This document shows, piece by piece, positions 26,081-35,521 of a stretch of DNA of 64,000 bases; the stretch's first letter is position 1; each line of letters opens with the position of its first letter. This DNA is from Oscillospiraceae bacterium. GTDB lineage: Bacteria; Bacillota; Clostridia; UMGS1810. The stretch is taken from assembly GCA_021629085.1 (NCBI GenBank), contig JAJXRJ010000003.1, forward strand, positions 27,913 to 91,912, written 5' to 3'. A model generated the notes under the pieces. That model was not told the DNA's origin and did not search any database. It saw nothing but the letters and a program-made list of their open reading frames with translations. The position numbers were made by a program, and so were the translations under genes.

Positions 26081-26114
26081 GCGGCCGCCAAAAAATTGGC
26101 GGCTGCTTTTTTTT
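26081..26114 (+). terminator. Terminator after the serine recombinase
   Basis: Stem GCCGCC / GGCGGC extended by flanking AGC/GCT pairs, followed by seven T. Confidence 0.8.
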
Positions 26115-26115
26115 G

Positions 26116-26144
26116 TTGACATCAGATGAAAAACACAGTACAAT
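26116..26144 (+). promoter_or_regulatory. Promoter of the xylanase gene
   Basis: TTGACA, 17-base spacer, TACAAT, 50 bases before the ATG at 26194. Confidence 0.7.
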
Positions 26145-26193
26145 ATACATATCAACAGAAATGCATTGGACAGTATGGGAGAGGAAGGGTTTA

Positions 26194-29100
26194 ATGAAAA
26201 AGTGGGCGGCAGGAATTCTTGCAGTTGTGTTTTTAACAGGTATCCAGTTTGGGAGCCTGTATACCGATATGCCAAACATGCAGGTGCAGGCGTCAGAGAT
26301 TACTGAAAATCCTTATCGGGTGGAACGGGAAAGTGACTATGATAAAACGGTTTATGGCAGTGCCTACGCGTTTGACGATTTGACGGCGTTTGTTTTAAAC
26401 ACGGATTTTGAATGCGGCGGAGAATATCAGGCGGCGGGCGTGTCGCTGTCGGATGAGGAGGATCACACCGCTTCTGTGCTTGCCAAAGGGAAAAGCTTAA
26501 AAATGGCGGGGCGCGACAAGGTTTACAACCGCGTGAAGCTCTTGAACGCCTTTTCCTCCAAAGAATTTACCAATGAAGATATCGGCAGAACCTTTCTGGT
26601 TTCCGCCTATTTGAAAGCAGATGCAGAAGTTCCGCTCATGGTGGGGGCACATGGCGTGATGGGCAGCGAATATGCCGCCAACCCGCAGGTGTCCGACACA
26701 AAAACGGTGACCCCAAATGAATGGACGCGGTTTGAATTTACCTATACTGTAACCGCAGAATCAGTGGCGGCAGGCGTCAATTATTTGGGAATTGGGCAAA
26801 AGAGCGGCGCGCCGGCCCCGGTCATTTATGCGGACGACATTGTTGTGACTGCGCTTGGCAAGGCCATGATATTTGACAATCTGGATAGTTTTTCAAATAA
26901 AACCGACTATATCGCAGGCGGCGATTATCCAAACCCTGTGCAAAATGTGGTGCTTTCTCCGGAAGAAAACCACACGGCATCGCCCGCGGGGAAAAGCTTA
27001 AAGCTGGGCGGGCGTACACTTGCTCAACACCGCGTTAAAATTCTAAACCTTTTCGGCGGGCCGTTTACAGAGGAAGATATTGGCCGTGGATTTACGGTGT
27101 CGTGCTACATAAAACCCAGCGTCAGCACCAGCGTGCAGCTTGGCCTTTACGGGCCGGAAAACACCGCGCATGCATATTCGCCCTATGAACTGACAGAACA
27201 AGTGGCAGAGGCGGGGAAGTGGACGCAGGTGCGCTTATCTTTTACAGTGAGCGATTACATTGTCCAAAACGGGCTGTATATGGTGGGCATTGGGCAGCCA
27301 AGCGGTGCGGCACCGATTGCGGCTGAGCTGTATGTGGATGATCTGATTGCAGAATCAGACGACTTGGTGTATTTTTCCATGCGGCAGGACAATCCAGACG
27401 CCATTTATGAAAGCCTTCCAAACGACCAGGCAACAACGCTTTTGACCTTTGAAGACTTTAAAAACGCCAACATTGGCGGCAGCAGTACGTATAATGCGAC
27501 AAAATCCCTTGTCAGTGTCAATGACCCGACGCTGCCTTTTGATGAGGCCATGCGCATCAGCGTTGGTATAAAACCGGAAATACCCTACAGTGTGCAGATG
27601 TCGCACGCTTTGCCTGCCGGGCAGGTGAAAGACGGCGATATGCTGCTTGCCATCGTATACATGCGCGCCATTGCTTCGGAAAGCGAAAAGGAAGAGGGGC
27701 ACTTCCAGTATGTGGTGGAGCAGGGACAGGCCGCCGGGTATGAAAAAGTACTGCAGTCGGATGCAAAAGTGAAGGTGGGCAGCGGCTGGAAAAAGTTTTA
27801 TCTGCCGTCCGGCTTAATTGATGGGCTGGAAACAGAGCTCAACTGCCTGATCCGGCTGGGATATGAAGTGCAGACGGTGGAATTTGGCGGCTTTGAGCTG
27901 ATTCACTATCCGGCGTCCTGTGGTTTGGAACCAGAAGATATGCCTGACAGCACCTCCAGGTATGACGGAAATGAGCCCGGCGCGGCGTGGCGGCGAGAGG
28001 CGCTGGAGCGCATTGAGACGCTGCGAAAGGGCAAGATGCAGGTGCTTGTGAAGGACGGTGAAGGAAATCCGCTGCCTGGTGCGCTGGTGGATGTGGATAT
28101 GACCGAGCACGAGTTTCAGTTTGGCACGGCGGTCAATACAAACCTTTTGAGCAGCTCTTCGAATGCAAAAAAATATCAGGAAGCAGTACAAACCTACTTT
28201 AACACTGCAGTTTTAGAAAGTTCGCACAAATGGGTGGAATATGAAAAAAATCCAAACGATGCGCAGCAGATGGTTTCAAAGCTGGAAAAGATGGGAATTC
28301 GATATATCCGCGGGCACACGCTGATGTGGGACCGCTCCTTTCCCAACGGCTGGAATGACAACACCTCCATCCCAAAAGACCTGTACGAAATGTTTGTGCG
28401 CAAAGATAAGGAGGCCATTGACAAACGGATACAGGAGCATTTTCAGAACGTCGGCGGCTACTTTTCGGGCAGGCTGGTGGACTGGGACGTGGTAAACGAG
28501 CTGGTAAACAACAACGCTATCCGCACGGAATATGGGAATGCTGTGCTCAACCAGTGGTTTGACTGGGCGCGTGCGGCTGACCCCCATGCACAGCTTTACA
28601 TCAACGAAACGGGCATTACAGGGCAAAACGATACTGCGTTAAACACCTTTTGCGATGTGCTGGACTATATGGCGCAAAACGGCGTGGATTGGGATGGTAT
28701 TGGCGTGCAGGCACATTTTTCCAGCCCTTGTGACCCGGTAGATTTCTACGAGCAGCTCAATCGGCTTGCGAAATATGGAAAACGTATGAAAATCACGGAA
28801 TATGATTTTAATAAACCCGGCCCGCTGCAGGGGAATTTTACGCGCGATATCATGCTTTTATGCCTTAGCCATCCCAACATGGAGGGGTTCCTGATGTGGG
28901 GCTTCTGGGACGGCTCACACTGGCTTAAGAACGCGCCGTTATTTAATCGGGATTGGACGCTCAAAGAGTCGGGCGAGGAATATATGGACTTGGTGTTTCA
29001 CCGCTGGTGGACGGACGAGAGCGGAACAACCGGTGCAGATGGAAGCTATGCGCAGCGGGTGTTTTATGGTGATCACACCATTACTGTGCAGTACGAAGGG

Positions 29101-30492
29101 ACGAAAGTGACAAAAAAGGTCACAGTGGCGCGCGGCCAGGACAATGTTTTTGAGGTTGTGTTTGACAGCAGTCTATTTACGCCGGCTAAGGCAAATGGCA
29201 GCATTACGGTGTTTGACGATTTAGAACAGTTTACAAACGAGATTGATTTTGTGGCAGGCGGCGCATATCCACCCGAATATATTGCGCTTACTTCAGAGGA
29301 GGATCACACGACTGGGAACGGCAAGAGCTTAAAGCTTTCCAACCGGGGCTCTATAGCACATCGTGTTAAATTAAGAAATTCCCTTACGCAAGCTGGATTT
29401 GGCGGACGGGATTTGGGCAAGACATTCCGGGTTTCCTGCTGGGTGAAAACAGACCTTGCCGGCGAGGTGGCAATCGGCATGTTTGGCGACACCAATACCA
29501 CCTATGCCATCAACTATCATCAAGGGACGCGTGCAGCCGTGCAAGCTGGAAAGTGGACCAAGCTGGAATTTTTGTATACGATAGAGGAAGAGACCCTTGC
29601 AGCAGGCAATGAAGTGACGATGTTTGGAATTGGACAGGTGGATGGAAAGACCATTCCCACCATCTATGTGGATGATATCTCTGTGGTGGAAATAACAGAG
29701 CAAAACGGTTTTGAAGATACGGCGCTGCCGGAATTTTCGCCGTTTGGCGGGTATACAGGCGAAGTGTCATTGCGTGATTCTTTAAACCATTCCATTTCAG
29801 GAAAACAGGCGCTTATGCTGGATGGGTTTACGGCTGCAAACCAGGGCATTATGCTGCCGCATATGCTTTCAAATGCGCAGCTGACGCAGTATGACATTGG
29901 TAAAACCTATCAGGTTTCCTGCTGGGTAAAACCTGAGGTAGATACCAATATCCAAATCGGGGTTTATGGTACCGGCGGCTATGAAGATACCCCGCATGCG
30001 TCTGTGGATATTTTGGCCAAAGCGGGGCAGTGGAACAAGCTGATGCTGGCATATCCTGTGACGCAGGAGACAGTGGATGCAGGCGTCAATACAGTGGGGA
30101 TTACACAGACTGGCACGGCGCCTCTGTTTGTAGACGATTTGCTGGTGTGCGGTGCGGATGGATATGCGCCGCAGCATTATCTTCTCACAACAAGCAGCCA
30201 AGTGGCTGCTGGGGACGAAAAAGCGGATGTTTCACTTACGGTTGCACCCGGTATGAATTATGACGGCTATGAAATGCCGTTTACCGTAGTGCTTGCTTCG
30301 TATGAAAACGGCGCGCTCAAAGACATTGTCCTGTCTGAGCCATATGTGCTTGCAGACGATACAGACACTGTGACTTGCAGTTTTGACATTGAAGCCAAAG
30401 CCGGCGACAGGCTAAAAGCGTTTTTGATCGAGCGCACCGATTCTTTAAAACCGCTTGCAAGTACGGTGCTCAATATTTCATTGCAGCCATAA
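26194..30492 (+). CDS. Modular secreted GH10 endo-beta-1,4-xylanase with repeated carbohydrate-binding-like modules
   Basis: 1432 aa from ATG 26194. Signal peptide (WAAGILAVVFLTGIQFG). Two related CBM4_9-like modules at about 50-205 and 225-395 share the pattern D(D/N)L..F, ENHTAS, GKSLKL, EDIGR.F.VS.Y.K. A third, different module spans 410-590. The GH10 barrel is at about 617-970: HTLMWD, acid/base Glu769 in WDVVNE and nucleophile Glu869 in ITEYD. Two more modules of the first type follow (about 1005-1165 and 1170-1320), then a 100-residue beta-rich tail. No SLH or sortase anchor, so probably released. Expected substrate: xylan. Confidence 0.93.
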   Translation: MKKWAAGILAVVFLTGIQFGSLYTDMPNMQVQASEITENPYRVERESDYDKTVYGSAYAFDDLTAFVLNTDFECGGEYQAAGVSLSDEEDHTASVLAKGKSLKMAGRDKVYNRVKLLNAFSSKEFTNEDIGRTFLVSAYLKADAEVPLMVGAHGVMGSEYAANPQVSDTKTVTPNEWTRFEFTYTVTAESVAAGVNYLGIGQKSGAPAPVIYADDIVVTALGKAMIFDNLDSFSNKTDYIAGGDYPNPVQNVVLSPEENHTASPAGKSLKLGGRTLAQHRVKILNLFGGPFTEEDIGRGFTVSCYIKPSVSTSVQLGLYGPENTAHAYSPYELTEQVAEAGKWTQVRLSFTVSDYIVQNGLYMVGIGQPSGAAPIAAELYVDDLIAESDDLVYFSMRQDNPDAIYESLPNDQATTLLTFEDFKNANIGGSSTYNATKSLVSVNDPTLPFDEAMRISVGIKPEIPYSVQMSHALPAGQVKDGDMLLAIVYMRAIASESEKEEGHFQYVVEQGQAAGYEKVLQSDAKVKVGSGWKKFYLPSGLIDGLETELNCLIRLGYEVQTVEFGGFELIHYPASCGLEPEDMPDSTSRYDGNEPGAAWRREALERIETLRKGKMQVLVKDGEGNPLPGALVDVDMTEHEFQFGTAVNTNLLSSSSNAKKYQEAVQTYFNTAVLESSHKWVEYEKNPNDAQQMVSKLEKMGIRYIRGHTLMWDRSFPNGWNDNTSIPKDLYEMFVRKDKEAIDKRIQEHFQNVGGYFSGRLVDWDVVNELVNNNAIRTEYGNAVLNQWFDWARAADPHAQLYINETGITGQNDTALNTFCDVLDYMAQNGVDWDGIGVQAHFSSPCDPVDFYEQLNRLAKYGKRMKITEYDFNKPGPLQGNFTRDIMLLCLSHPNMEGFLMWGFWDGSHWLKNAPLFNRDWTLKESGEEYMDLVFHRWWTDESGTTGADGSYAQRVFYGDHTITVQYEGTKVTKKVTVARGQDNVFEVVFDSSLFTPAKANGSITVFDDLEQFTNEIDFVAGGAYPPEYIALTSEEDHTTGNGKSLKLSNRGSIAHRVKLRNSLTQAGFGGRDLGKTFRVSCWVKTDLAGEVAIGMFGDTNTTYAINYHQGTRAAVQAGKWTKLEFLYTIEEETLAAGNEVTMFGIGQVDGKTIPTIYVDDISVVEITEQNGFEDTALPEFSPFGGYTGEVSLRDSLNHSISGKQALMLDGFTAANQGIMLPHMLSNAQLTQYDIGKTYQVSCWVKPEVDTNIQIGVYGTGGYEDTPHASVDILAKAGQWNKLMLAYPVTQETVDAGVNTVGITQTGTAPLFVDDLLVCGADGYAPQHYLLTTSSQVAAGDEKADVSLTVAPGMNYDGYEMPFTVVLASYENGALKDIVLSEPYVLADDTDTVTCSFDIEAKAGDRLKAFLIERTDSLKPLASTVLNISLQP

Positions 30493-30509
30493 GCAAGAAA
30501 AACTGTGTA

Positions 30510-30530
30510 AAAAACCGGGCCGTGGTTTTT
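30510..30530 (+). terminator. Weak terminator after the xylanase gene
   Basis: AAAAACC and GGTTTTT around a short GC-rich loop, ending in five T. Confidence 0.45.
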
Positions 30531-30574
30531 AGGTGACACCAATTCGTCAAAAATTTACAAAAACACCGCTTATA

Positions 30575-30603
30575 TTGACTATTTCGACAAAACGTGATAA
30601 AAT
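30575..30603 (+). promoter_or_regulatory. Promoter of the ComEA-like gene
   Basis: TTGACT, 17-base spacer, TAAAAT. Confidence 0.6.
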
Positions 30604-30647
30604 ATCCATAAGTATATATTCTAAAGAAATCTAGGGTGTTACCAAAG

Positions 30648-31208
30648 ATGCTGAAAAATTATAAACTCATTCTTTTGTGCGCCGGGCTTCTTTTGATAGC
30701 AGGCGTTTCCGGTTATTTTATCATGAAGATGGACTTGACTGCAAGGGACAACAGCACCGTGCAATCCTCTGACTATGTCCAGCGCGCCGACCCGGAAATG
30801 GTAGAGATTTATGTTCATGTCAAAGGTGCGGTGAAAAATCCTGGGCTTTATACGCTTGCGCCCGATAAAAGAGTGGACGATGCGATTAAGGAGGCCGGCG
30901 GCGCGGCCGATGATGCGGATTTGAATGCGGTTAACCTGGCACAAAAGCTGGTGGATGGTATGGAACTGTATGTGCCGAAAATTGGAGAAGCGCCGCCATC
31001 TGGCATCACGCAGAGCGGTAAAATCAATATCAACACGGCGAGTAAGGAAGAACTGATGGAGATTCCGGGCGTTGGCGAAGTAATGGCCCAGCGGATACTG
31101 GATTATCGGGAGAACAATGGCGGGTTTACCTATCTGGAAGAGCTGATGAATGTAAAAGGCATTGGATCAAAAACGTTTGAGTCTATGGTAGACTCCATCA
31201 CCATCTAA
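30648..31208 (+). CDS. comEA: ComEA-family SLBB plus helix-hairpin-helix DNA-binding protein
   Basis: 186 aa (190 if GTG 30636 is used). N-terminal membrane helix (LILLCAGLLLIAGVSGYF), SLBB domain about 58-115 (VEIYVHVKGAVKNPGLYTL), then tandem helix-hairpin-helix at 125-186 (GKININTASKEELMEIPGVG; EELMNVKGIGSKTF). ComEA binds incoming DNA on the outer membrane face during transformation. No comEC/comF neighbour is present in this window. Confidence 0.9.
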   Translation: MLKNYKLILLCAGLLLIAGVSGYFIMKMDLTARDNSTVQSSDYVQRADPEMVEIYVHVKGAVKNPGLYTLAPDKRVDDAIKEAGGAADDADLNAVNLAQKLVDGMELYVPKIGEAPPSGITQSGKININTASKEELMEIPGVGEVMAQRILDYRENNGGFTYLEELMNVKGIGSKTFESMVDSITI

Positions 31209-31226
31209 ATGAGCGGGAGGAAAAAT

Positions 31227-32009
31227 ATGGTTCTTGACAGCTTCCGGCTGGACGGCAAGGTTGCATTGGTAACCGGTGCATCCCACGGCATAGGCTTTGC
31301 CATTGCAAAGGGGCTTGCACAGGCGGGCGCCACAGTTGCGTTTAACGGGCGCAGCCAGTCCCGGGTGGACGAAGGGCTTGCCGCATATGAAAAAAACGGG
31401 ATTTTGGCGCGCGGTTATGTGTGTGATGTCACAGACGAGCCGCGGGTACAGGCCATGGTGGCTGACATTGCGCGGGAAATGGGGCCCATTGATATTTTGG
31501 TCAACAACGCAGGGATTATCCGCCGTGTACCCATGTGTGAAATGGAAGCGGAGGAATTCCGCAGGGTGGTGGATGTGGATTTAACCGGCCCGTTTCTTAT
31601 GGCAAAGGCGGTCATTCCCGGCATGATACAAAACGGGCATGGAAAAATTATCAATATTTGTTCTATGATGAGCGAGCTGGGGCGGGAAACCGTGTCGGCC
31701 TACGCGGCGGCAAAAGGCGGGCTGAAAATGCTCACCAAAAATATTGCCAGTGAATATGGCGTGTACAATATCCAGTGCAACGGTTTGGGGCCCGGTTACA
31801 TCGAGACCCCGCAAACCGCGCCGCTTCGCACTCAAAGGCATCCATTCGGGCGTTTTATAGAGTCAAAAACCCCCGCTGCACGCTGGGGTACAACGGACGA
31901 TTTGGTGGGGCCCGCCGTGTTTTTGGCGTCCGATGCGTCCAACTTTGTCAATGGACACATCCTGTATGTGGACGGCGGGATTTTGGCTTATATTGGAAAA
32001 CAAACATAA
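31227..32009 (+). CDS. SDR dehydrogenase, gluconate 5-dehydrogenase-like
   Basis: 260 aa from ATG 31227 (GGGAGG). Short-chain dehydrogenase: cofactor motif TGASHGIG, NNAG, catalytic Ser in ICSMMSE and YAAAKGG (Tyr and Lys). The N-terminus (FRLDGKVALVTGASHGIG) and PMCEMEAEEFRRVVDVDLTGPF are typical of gluconate 5-dehydrogenase / 2-deoxy-gluconate dehydrogenase types, which interconvert gluconate and 5-ketogluconate. The exact sugar acid is not certain. Stands alone, closed by a terminator. Confidence 0.88.
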   Translation: MVLDSFRLDGKVALVTGASHGIGFAIAKGLAQAGATVAFNGRSQSRVDEGLAAYEKNGILARGYVCDVTDEPRVQAMVADIAREMGPIDILVNNAGIIRRVPMCEMEAEEFRRVVDVDLTGPFLMAKAVIPGMIQNGHGKIINICSMMSELGRETVSAYAAAKGGLKMLTKNIASEYGVYNIQCNGLGPGYIETPQTAPLRTQRHPFGRFIESKTPAARWGTTDDLVGPAVFLASDASNFVNGHILYVDGGILAYIGKQT

Positions 32010-32043
32010 GAAAAATTTCAGCGGCGAAGGGGATTTGTAAAAC

Positions 32044-32086
32044 AAAAAAGGGATATGGGCGGTAAATTCGCCCATATCCCTTTTTT
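32044..32086. terminator. Bidirectional terminator
   Basis: Perfect stem GGGATATGGGCG / CGCCCATATCCC flanked by six A and six T, serving the SDR gene and the convergent DtxR gene. Confidence 0.85.
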
Positions 32087-32224
32087 CGTGCAGGAGATTA
32101 TGGAACTGCTGATTTCATGCAGTTTTTCTTAAAATAATCTGTTTTCCGCTGGCTGTGCCGCCTTGTTTTCAAAGCTGCAAGGTTTGCTTTTTTACAGCGG
32201 TATCCGAAACATCCTTTGCGGTTT

Positions 32225-32602
32225 TTATAAGCCTTTACAATGTTTTTCATAATACGCCTTGATTTTGTCAAAGCTCTCCTGACTTAAATCATGCTCTATT
32301 TTACAGCTGTCTTCATAGGCTGTGGTTTCACTTACGCCAATATCCATCAGTATTTTTGCAATCATTTGATGCCGTTCATAAACACGGTTTGCAATTTCAA
32401 ACCCTTTTTCTGTTAGTGTTATGCTGCCGTCTTGATCCATGTGGATATAGCCTTCTTGCCTGAAACGCTTCATTGCAACAGAAACGCTTGGCTTTGAAAA
32501 GCCAAGTTCGTTTGCAATATCAATGCTGCGGACCGACCCTTTTTGTTTATGAACCATTAAAATCCTCTCAAGATAATTTTCGGCAGATTCTTTTATCATC
32601 AT
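32225..32602 (-). CDS. DtxR/MntR-family metal-dependent repressor
   Basis: 125 aa, the short two-domain form without the SH3-like third domain. Winged helix at about 5-65 (VRSIDIANELGFSKPSVSVAMKRF). The metal-binding and dimerisation part contains ANRVYERHQMIAKIL and EDSCKIEHDLS, with Cys, Glu and His at the usual metal positions. Divergent from feoAB. The GTTAG/CTAAC palindromes there resemble DtxR-family operators, so Fe(II)-dependent repression of feo is the likely job. Confidence 0.9.
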   Translation of the reverse strand: MMIKESAENYLERILMVHKQKGSVRSIDIANELGFSKPSVSVAMKRFRQEGYIHMDQDGSITLTEKGFEIANRVYERHQMIAKILMDIGVSETTAYEDSCKIEHDLSQESFDKIKAYYEKHCKGL

Positions 32603-32743
32603 CGTTTTCTACCCCATACCTGCATTTTAAATATTAGTATATCATACTTAAAAATGCTTGTCAAATACAGGGGGATGGCTCAAAAGAGCACCAATACAAA
32701 GCAGGAAAAGATTTTTTATCTTTTAAAAATTTGATGAAAAGTA

Positions 32744-32772
32744 TTGACAAATATGGTTAGTTATGCTAAACT
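32744..32772 (+). promoter_or_regulatory. feo promoter
   Basis: TTGACA, 17-base spacer, TAAACT. The first operator palindrome covers the -10, fitting repression. Confidence 0.65.
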
Positions 32773-32797
32773 AACTAATGGGTTAGGGAATACTAAC
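32756..32797. promoter_or_regulatory. Two DtxR-type operator palindromes upstream of feoA
   Basis: GTTAGTT-ATGCTA-AACTAAC (32756-32775) and GTTAG-GGAATA-CTAAC (32782-32797). The half-sites match the TTAGG/CTAA style of DtxR/IdeR/MntR boxes. Confidence 0.65.
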
Positions 32798-32857
32798 TTA
32801 TAATGTACCACAATGCATTCTCAAATATGGTATATTGGTTGTTGAAATGAGGGGAAA

Positions 32858-33073
32858 ATGATGAATTTGACCGAAGCCATTGAAGGAAAAACGTATAGGA
32901 TTAAACAAGTTGAAACGGACGACCAAGAATTAAATACATTTTTATTCTCACTTGGCTGTTACAGCGGAGAAATGATTACTGTGATATCCCATCTCAAAAA
33001 TAGCTGTGTTGTTTCTATCAAAGATGGGAGATATAACATAGACAGTCAGCTGGCAAGCGCAATTATCATTTGA
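32858..33073 (+). CDS. feoA: FeoA ferrous iron transport accessory protein
   Basis: 71 aa SH3-like FeoA: YRIKQVETDDQELNTFLFSLGCYSGEMITVISH, then VSIKDGRYNIDSQLASAI. GAGGGG ribosome site; ATG 32858 or the adjacent 32861. It supports FeoB in Fe(II) uptake at the inner face of the membrane. Confidence 0.92.
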   Translation: MMNLTEAIEGKTYRIKQVETDDQELNTFLFSLGCYSGEMITVISHLKNSCVVSIKDGRYNIDSQLASAIII

Positions 33074-33102
33074 GCCGTGCGCTTGCAATTGTTTGCCCTG
33101 GG

Positions 33103-33118
33103 GTTAGTCTTTGCTAAC
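33103..33118. promoter_or_regulatory. Third GTTAG-N6-CTAAC palindrome, between feoA and feoB
   Basis: Same half-sites and 6-base spacer as the second box upstream of feoA. It stands 50 bases before feoB, suggesting extra control of feoB alone. Confidence 0.5.
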
Positions 33119-33169
33119 TTACCGTGTGCATAAATCCGTATGGATTGAATCATAAAGGAGGAATTTATC

Positions 33170-35188
33170 ATGAGAATTGCTTTGACGGGCAATCCAAACT
33201 CCGGTAAAACCACCATGTACAATGCGTTGACCGGCCGGAATGAAAAGGTTGGCAATTGGGCGGGCGTTACCGTAGAGCGGAAAGAACATCCCATCAAAAA
33301 GGTGTATTACAACGGGAGCGAAGAATTGATTGCGGTTGACCTTCCAGGCGCTTACTCCATGTCGCCCTTTACATCGGAAGAAAGTATCACAAGCGCTTAT
33401 GTAAAGAGGGAAAACCCCGATGTGATTATTAACATTGTGGATGCAACCAATTTGAGCCGCAGCTTATTTTTTACAACGCAGCTGCTAGAGCTTGGAACCC
33501 CTGTTGTAGTGGCGCTAAACAAGAGCGACATCAACAAGAAAAAAGGGACAAAAATCGATGTGGAAGCGTTGTCTGCTGCGCTTAGCTGCCCAGTGGTTGA
33601 AACAGTTTCCGTATCTGCCGACGGCTTGAAGGCAGTTGTTCAAGCGGCTGTAGAACGGGCGGGGAGCAGGCAGGAAGCGGTTTATCATCAGGGAGAGATT
33701 GATCTTACGGACAAGGCTGCTGTTGAGGATGCCGACCGCAAACGGTTTGAATTTGTAAATACCCTTGTGTCAAATGTTGAAACGCGGAAGGTACTTACAA
33801 AGGAGAAACAGTTCGGCGATAAAATCGACGCCGTATTGGCAAACAAATGGTTTGGCATCCCCATTTTTGCCGTTGTTATGTGGTTTGTATTCCAGGTTTC
33901 CCAGGTGTGGGTCGGCCCCTATATTGCCGATACCCTAGTGGCTTGGCTGGAAACCTTTCAAGGCTGGGTCGGCGGTTTGCTGGAAAGCGCATCCCCTTTA
34001 TTGACAGCGCTTCTTGTAGACGGCGTCATTGGAGGCGTCATTGCCGTGATCGGCTTTTTGCCCCTTGTGATGGTCATGTATTTTTTGATTGCGCTTTTGG
34101 AAGACTGCGGATACATGTCCCGCGTTGCAGTTGTCCTCGATCCAATTTTCAAAAAGGTTGGCCTTTCGGGAAAATCTGTGATTCCTTTTGTGATTACGAT
34201 CGGATGTGCCGTCCCGGGTATTATGGCCAGCCGTACCATTCGGAACGAACGGGAACGCCGGGCAACCGCGATGTTGTCCCCCTTTATGCCGTGCGGCGCT
34301 AAAATCCCGGTCATTGCGCTCTTTGCCGGCGCGTTTTTTGACGATGCGGGCTGGGTGAGCACCCTCATGTACCTTTCCGGGATTGTCTTAATTTTCTTAG
34401 GCGCGCTGCTGGTAAATAAAATTGCGGGGTACAAGGCAAGAAAATCGTTTTTCATTATCGAACTGCCCGAATATAAAGTGCCCAGCCTGTGGGGCGCATT
34501 CAAATCCATGTGCGGCCGCGGATGGGCGTACATAGTCAAGGCCGCTACGATTATTTTGCTGTGTAATACGGCCGTTCAGATTATGCAGATGTTTAACTGG
34601 AATTTCCAGGTTGCCGAAACTGCCGATACATCCATTCTTGCTACGATTGCAAGCCCCTTTGCGTATTTGCTGATCCCGATTGTCGGTGTGGTCAGCTGGC
34701 AGCTGGCAGCTGCGGCAGTCACCGGCTTTATTGCAAAAGAAAACGTGGTTGGCACGTTAGCAGTTTGTTTTGTTGGCCTGGAAAATTTGATTGATACCGA
34801 AGAACTTGCCCTGATGGAGGGCGCTGGCACAGAGGTGGCGACCGTCATTGCGATTACAAAGGTTGCCGCGCTTGCATACTTGATGTTTAACCTTTATACG
34901 CCGCCCTGCTTTGCTGCGATTGGTGCTATGAACGCTGAAATGAAGAGCGGAAAATGGCTTTGGGGCGGGATTGGCCTCCAGTTTGGCGTGGGATATACAG
35001 TGGCATATTTTGTCTATACCATTGGTACGCTTATAACAGCCCCTGCCACGTTAAATGTCGGCGCTGCCATTGCCGGCCTTGCTGCAGTTGTTGTTTTTGC
35101 TGTCATTGTGGGCATGCTGATTTACCGCGCCAATCAAAAATTGAATGCGGAATACACATTAAACACAGGTGCTGCAATGCAGGCGTAA
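33170..35188 (+). CDS. feoB: FeoB ferrous iron transporter
   Basis: 672 aa. N-terminal G domain: GNPNSGKTT at residues 7-15, DLPGAYS, NKSD. Then the helical spacer and a membrane part with the Gate motifs (IGCAVPGIMASRTI; MLSPFMPCGAKIPVIALF) and about eight helices. GTP-driven Fe(II) import. AGGAGG ribosome site. Followed by the Cys-rich FeoB-associated peptide. Confidence 0.95.
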   Translation: MRIALTGNPNSGKTTMYNALTGRNEKVGNWAGVTVERKEHPIKKVYYNGSEELIAVDLPGAYSMSPFTSEESITSAYVKRENPDVIINIVDATNLSRSLFFTTQLLELGTPVVVALNKSDINKKKGTKIDVEALSAALSCPVVETVSVSADGLKAVVQAAVERAGSRQEAVYHQGEIDLTDKAAVEDADRKRFEFVNTLVSNVETRKVLTKEKQFGDKIDAVLANKWFGIPIFAVVMWFVFQVSQVWVGPYIADTLVAWLETFQGWVGGLLESASPLLTALLVDGVIGGVIAVIGFLPLVMVMYFLIALLEDCGYMSRVAVVLDPIFKKVGLSGKSVIPFVITIGCAVPGIMASRTIRNERERRATAMLSPFMPCGAKIPVIALFAGAFFDDAGWVSTLMYLSGIVLIFLGALLVNKIAGYKARKSFFIIELPEYKVPSLWGAFKSMCGRGWAYIVKAATIILLCNTAVQIMQMFNWNFQVAETADTSILATIASPFAYLLIPIVGVVSWQLAAAAVTGFIAKENVVGTLAVCFVGLENLIDTEELALMEGAGTEVATVIAITKVAALAYLMFNLYTPPCFAAIGAMNAEMKSGKWLWGGIGLQFGVGYTVAYFVYTIGTLITAPATLNVGAAIAGLAAVVVFAVIVGMLIYRANQKLNAEYTLNTGAAMQA

Positions 35189-35200
35189 GGGGATAGGAAG

Positions 35201-35368
35201 ATGATAGATATTATTTTAGGCGCGGTTATTTTCGCGATTGTAAGCTGTGCGGCTTTCTACATTTACAAAGCAAAGAAACGCGGGCAAAAATGTGTTGGCT
35301 GCCCTTACGCCAAGCAGTGCAGCAGTAAGAAATCCAGCTGCTCGGGAAATTCCGGGACAACACGGTAA
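35201..35368 (+). CDS. FeoB-associated Cys-rich membrane protein
   Basis: 55 aa with one N-terminal membrane helix (IILGAVIFAIVSCAAFYIY), then basic KAKKRG and CVGCPYAKQCSSKKSSC. This is the layout of the FeoB-associated Cys-rich family that follows feoB in Firmicutes. AGGAAG ribosome site, 12 bases after feoB. Confidence 0.88.
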   Translation: MIDIILGAVIFAIVSCAAFYIYKAKKRGQKCVGCPYAKQCSSKKSSCSGNSGTTR

Positions 35369-35439
35369 TGGGCAACAATGGCCGCCATCGATGTATGGGT
35401 GGACGGCCCGGTCAGAATGGGCCTTTGCGCCGCCGTCCC

Positions 35440-35481
35440 CAATAACAAAATCCCGTCTTAAAAGACGGGATTTTGTTATTG
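35440..35481 (+). terminator. feo operon terminator
   Basis: 20-bp perfect stem CAATAACAAAATCCCGTCTT and its complement around AA. It is near-symmetrical and so could act on both strands. Confidence 0.8.
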
Positions 35482-35521
35482 ATAAACATATATCTGTTTT
35501 TTGATAGGCGCTTTTCGGCAC

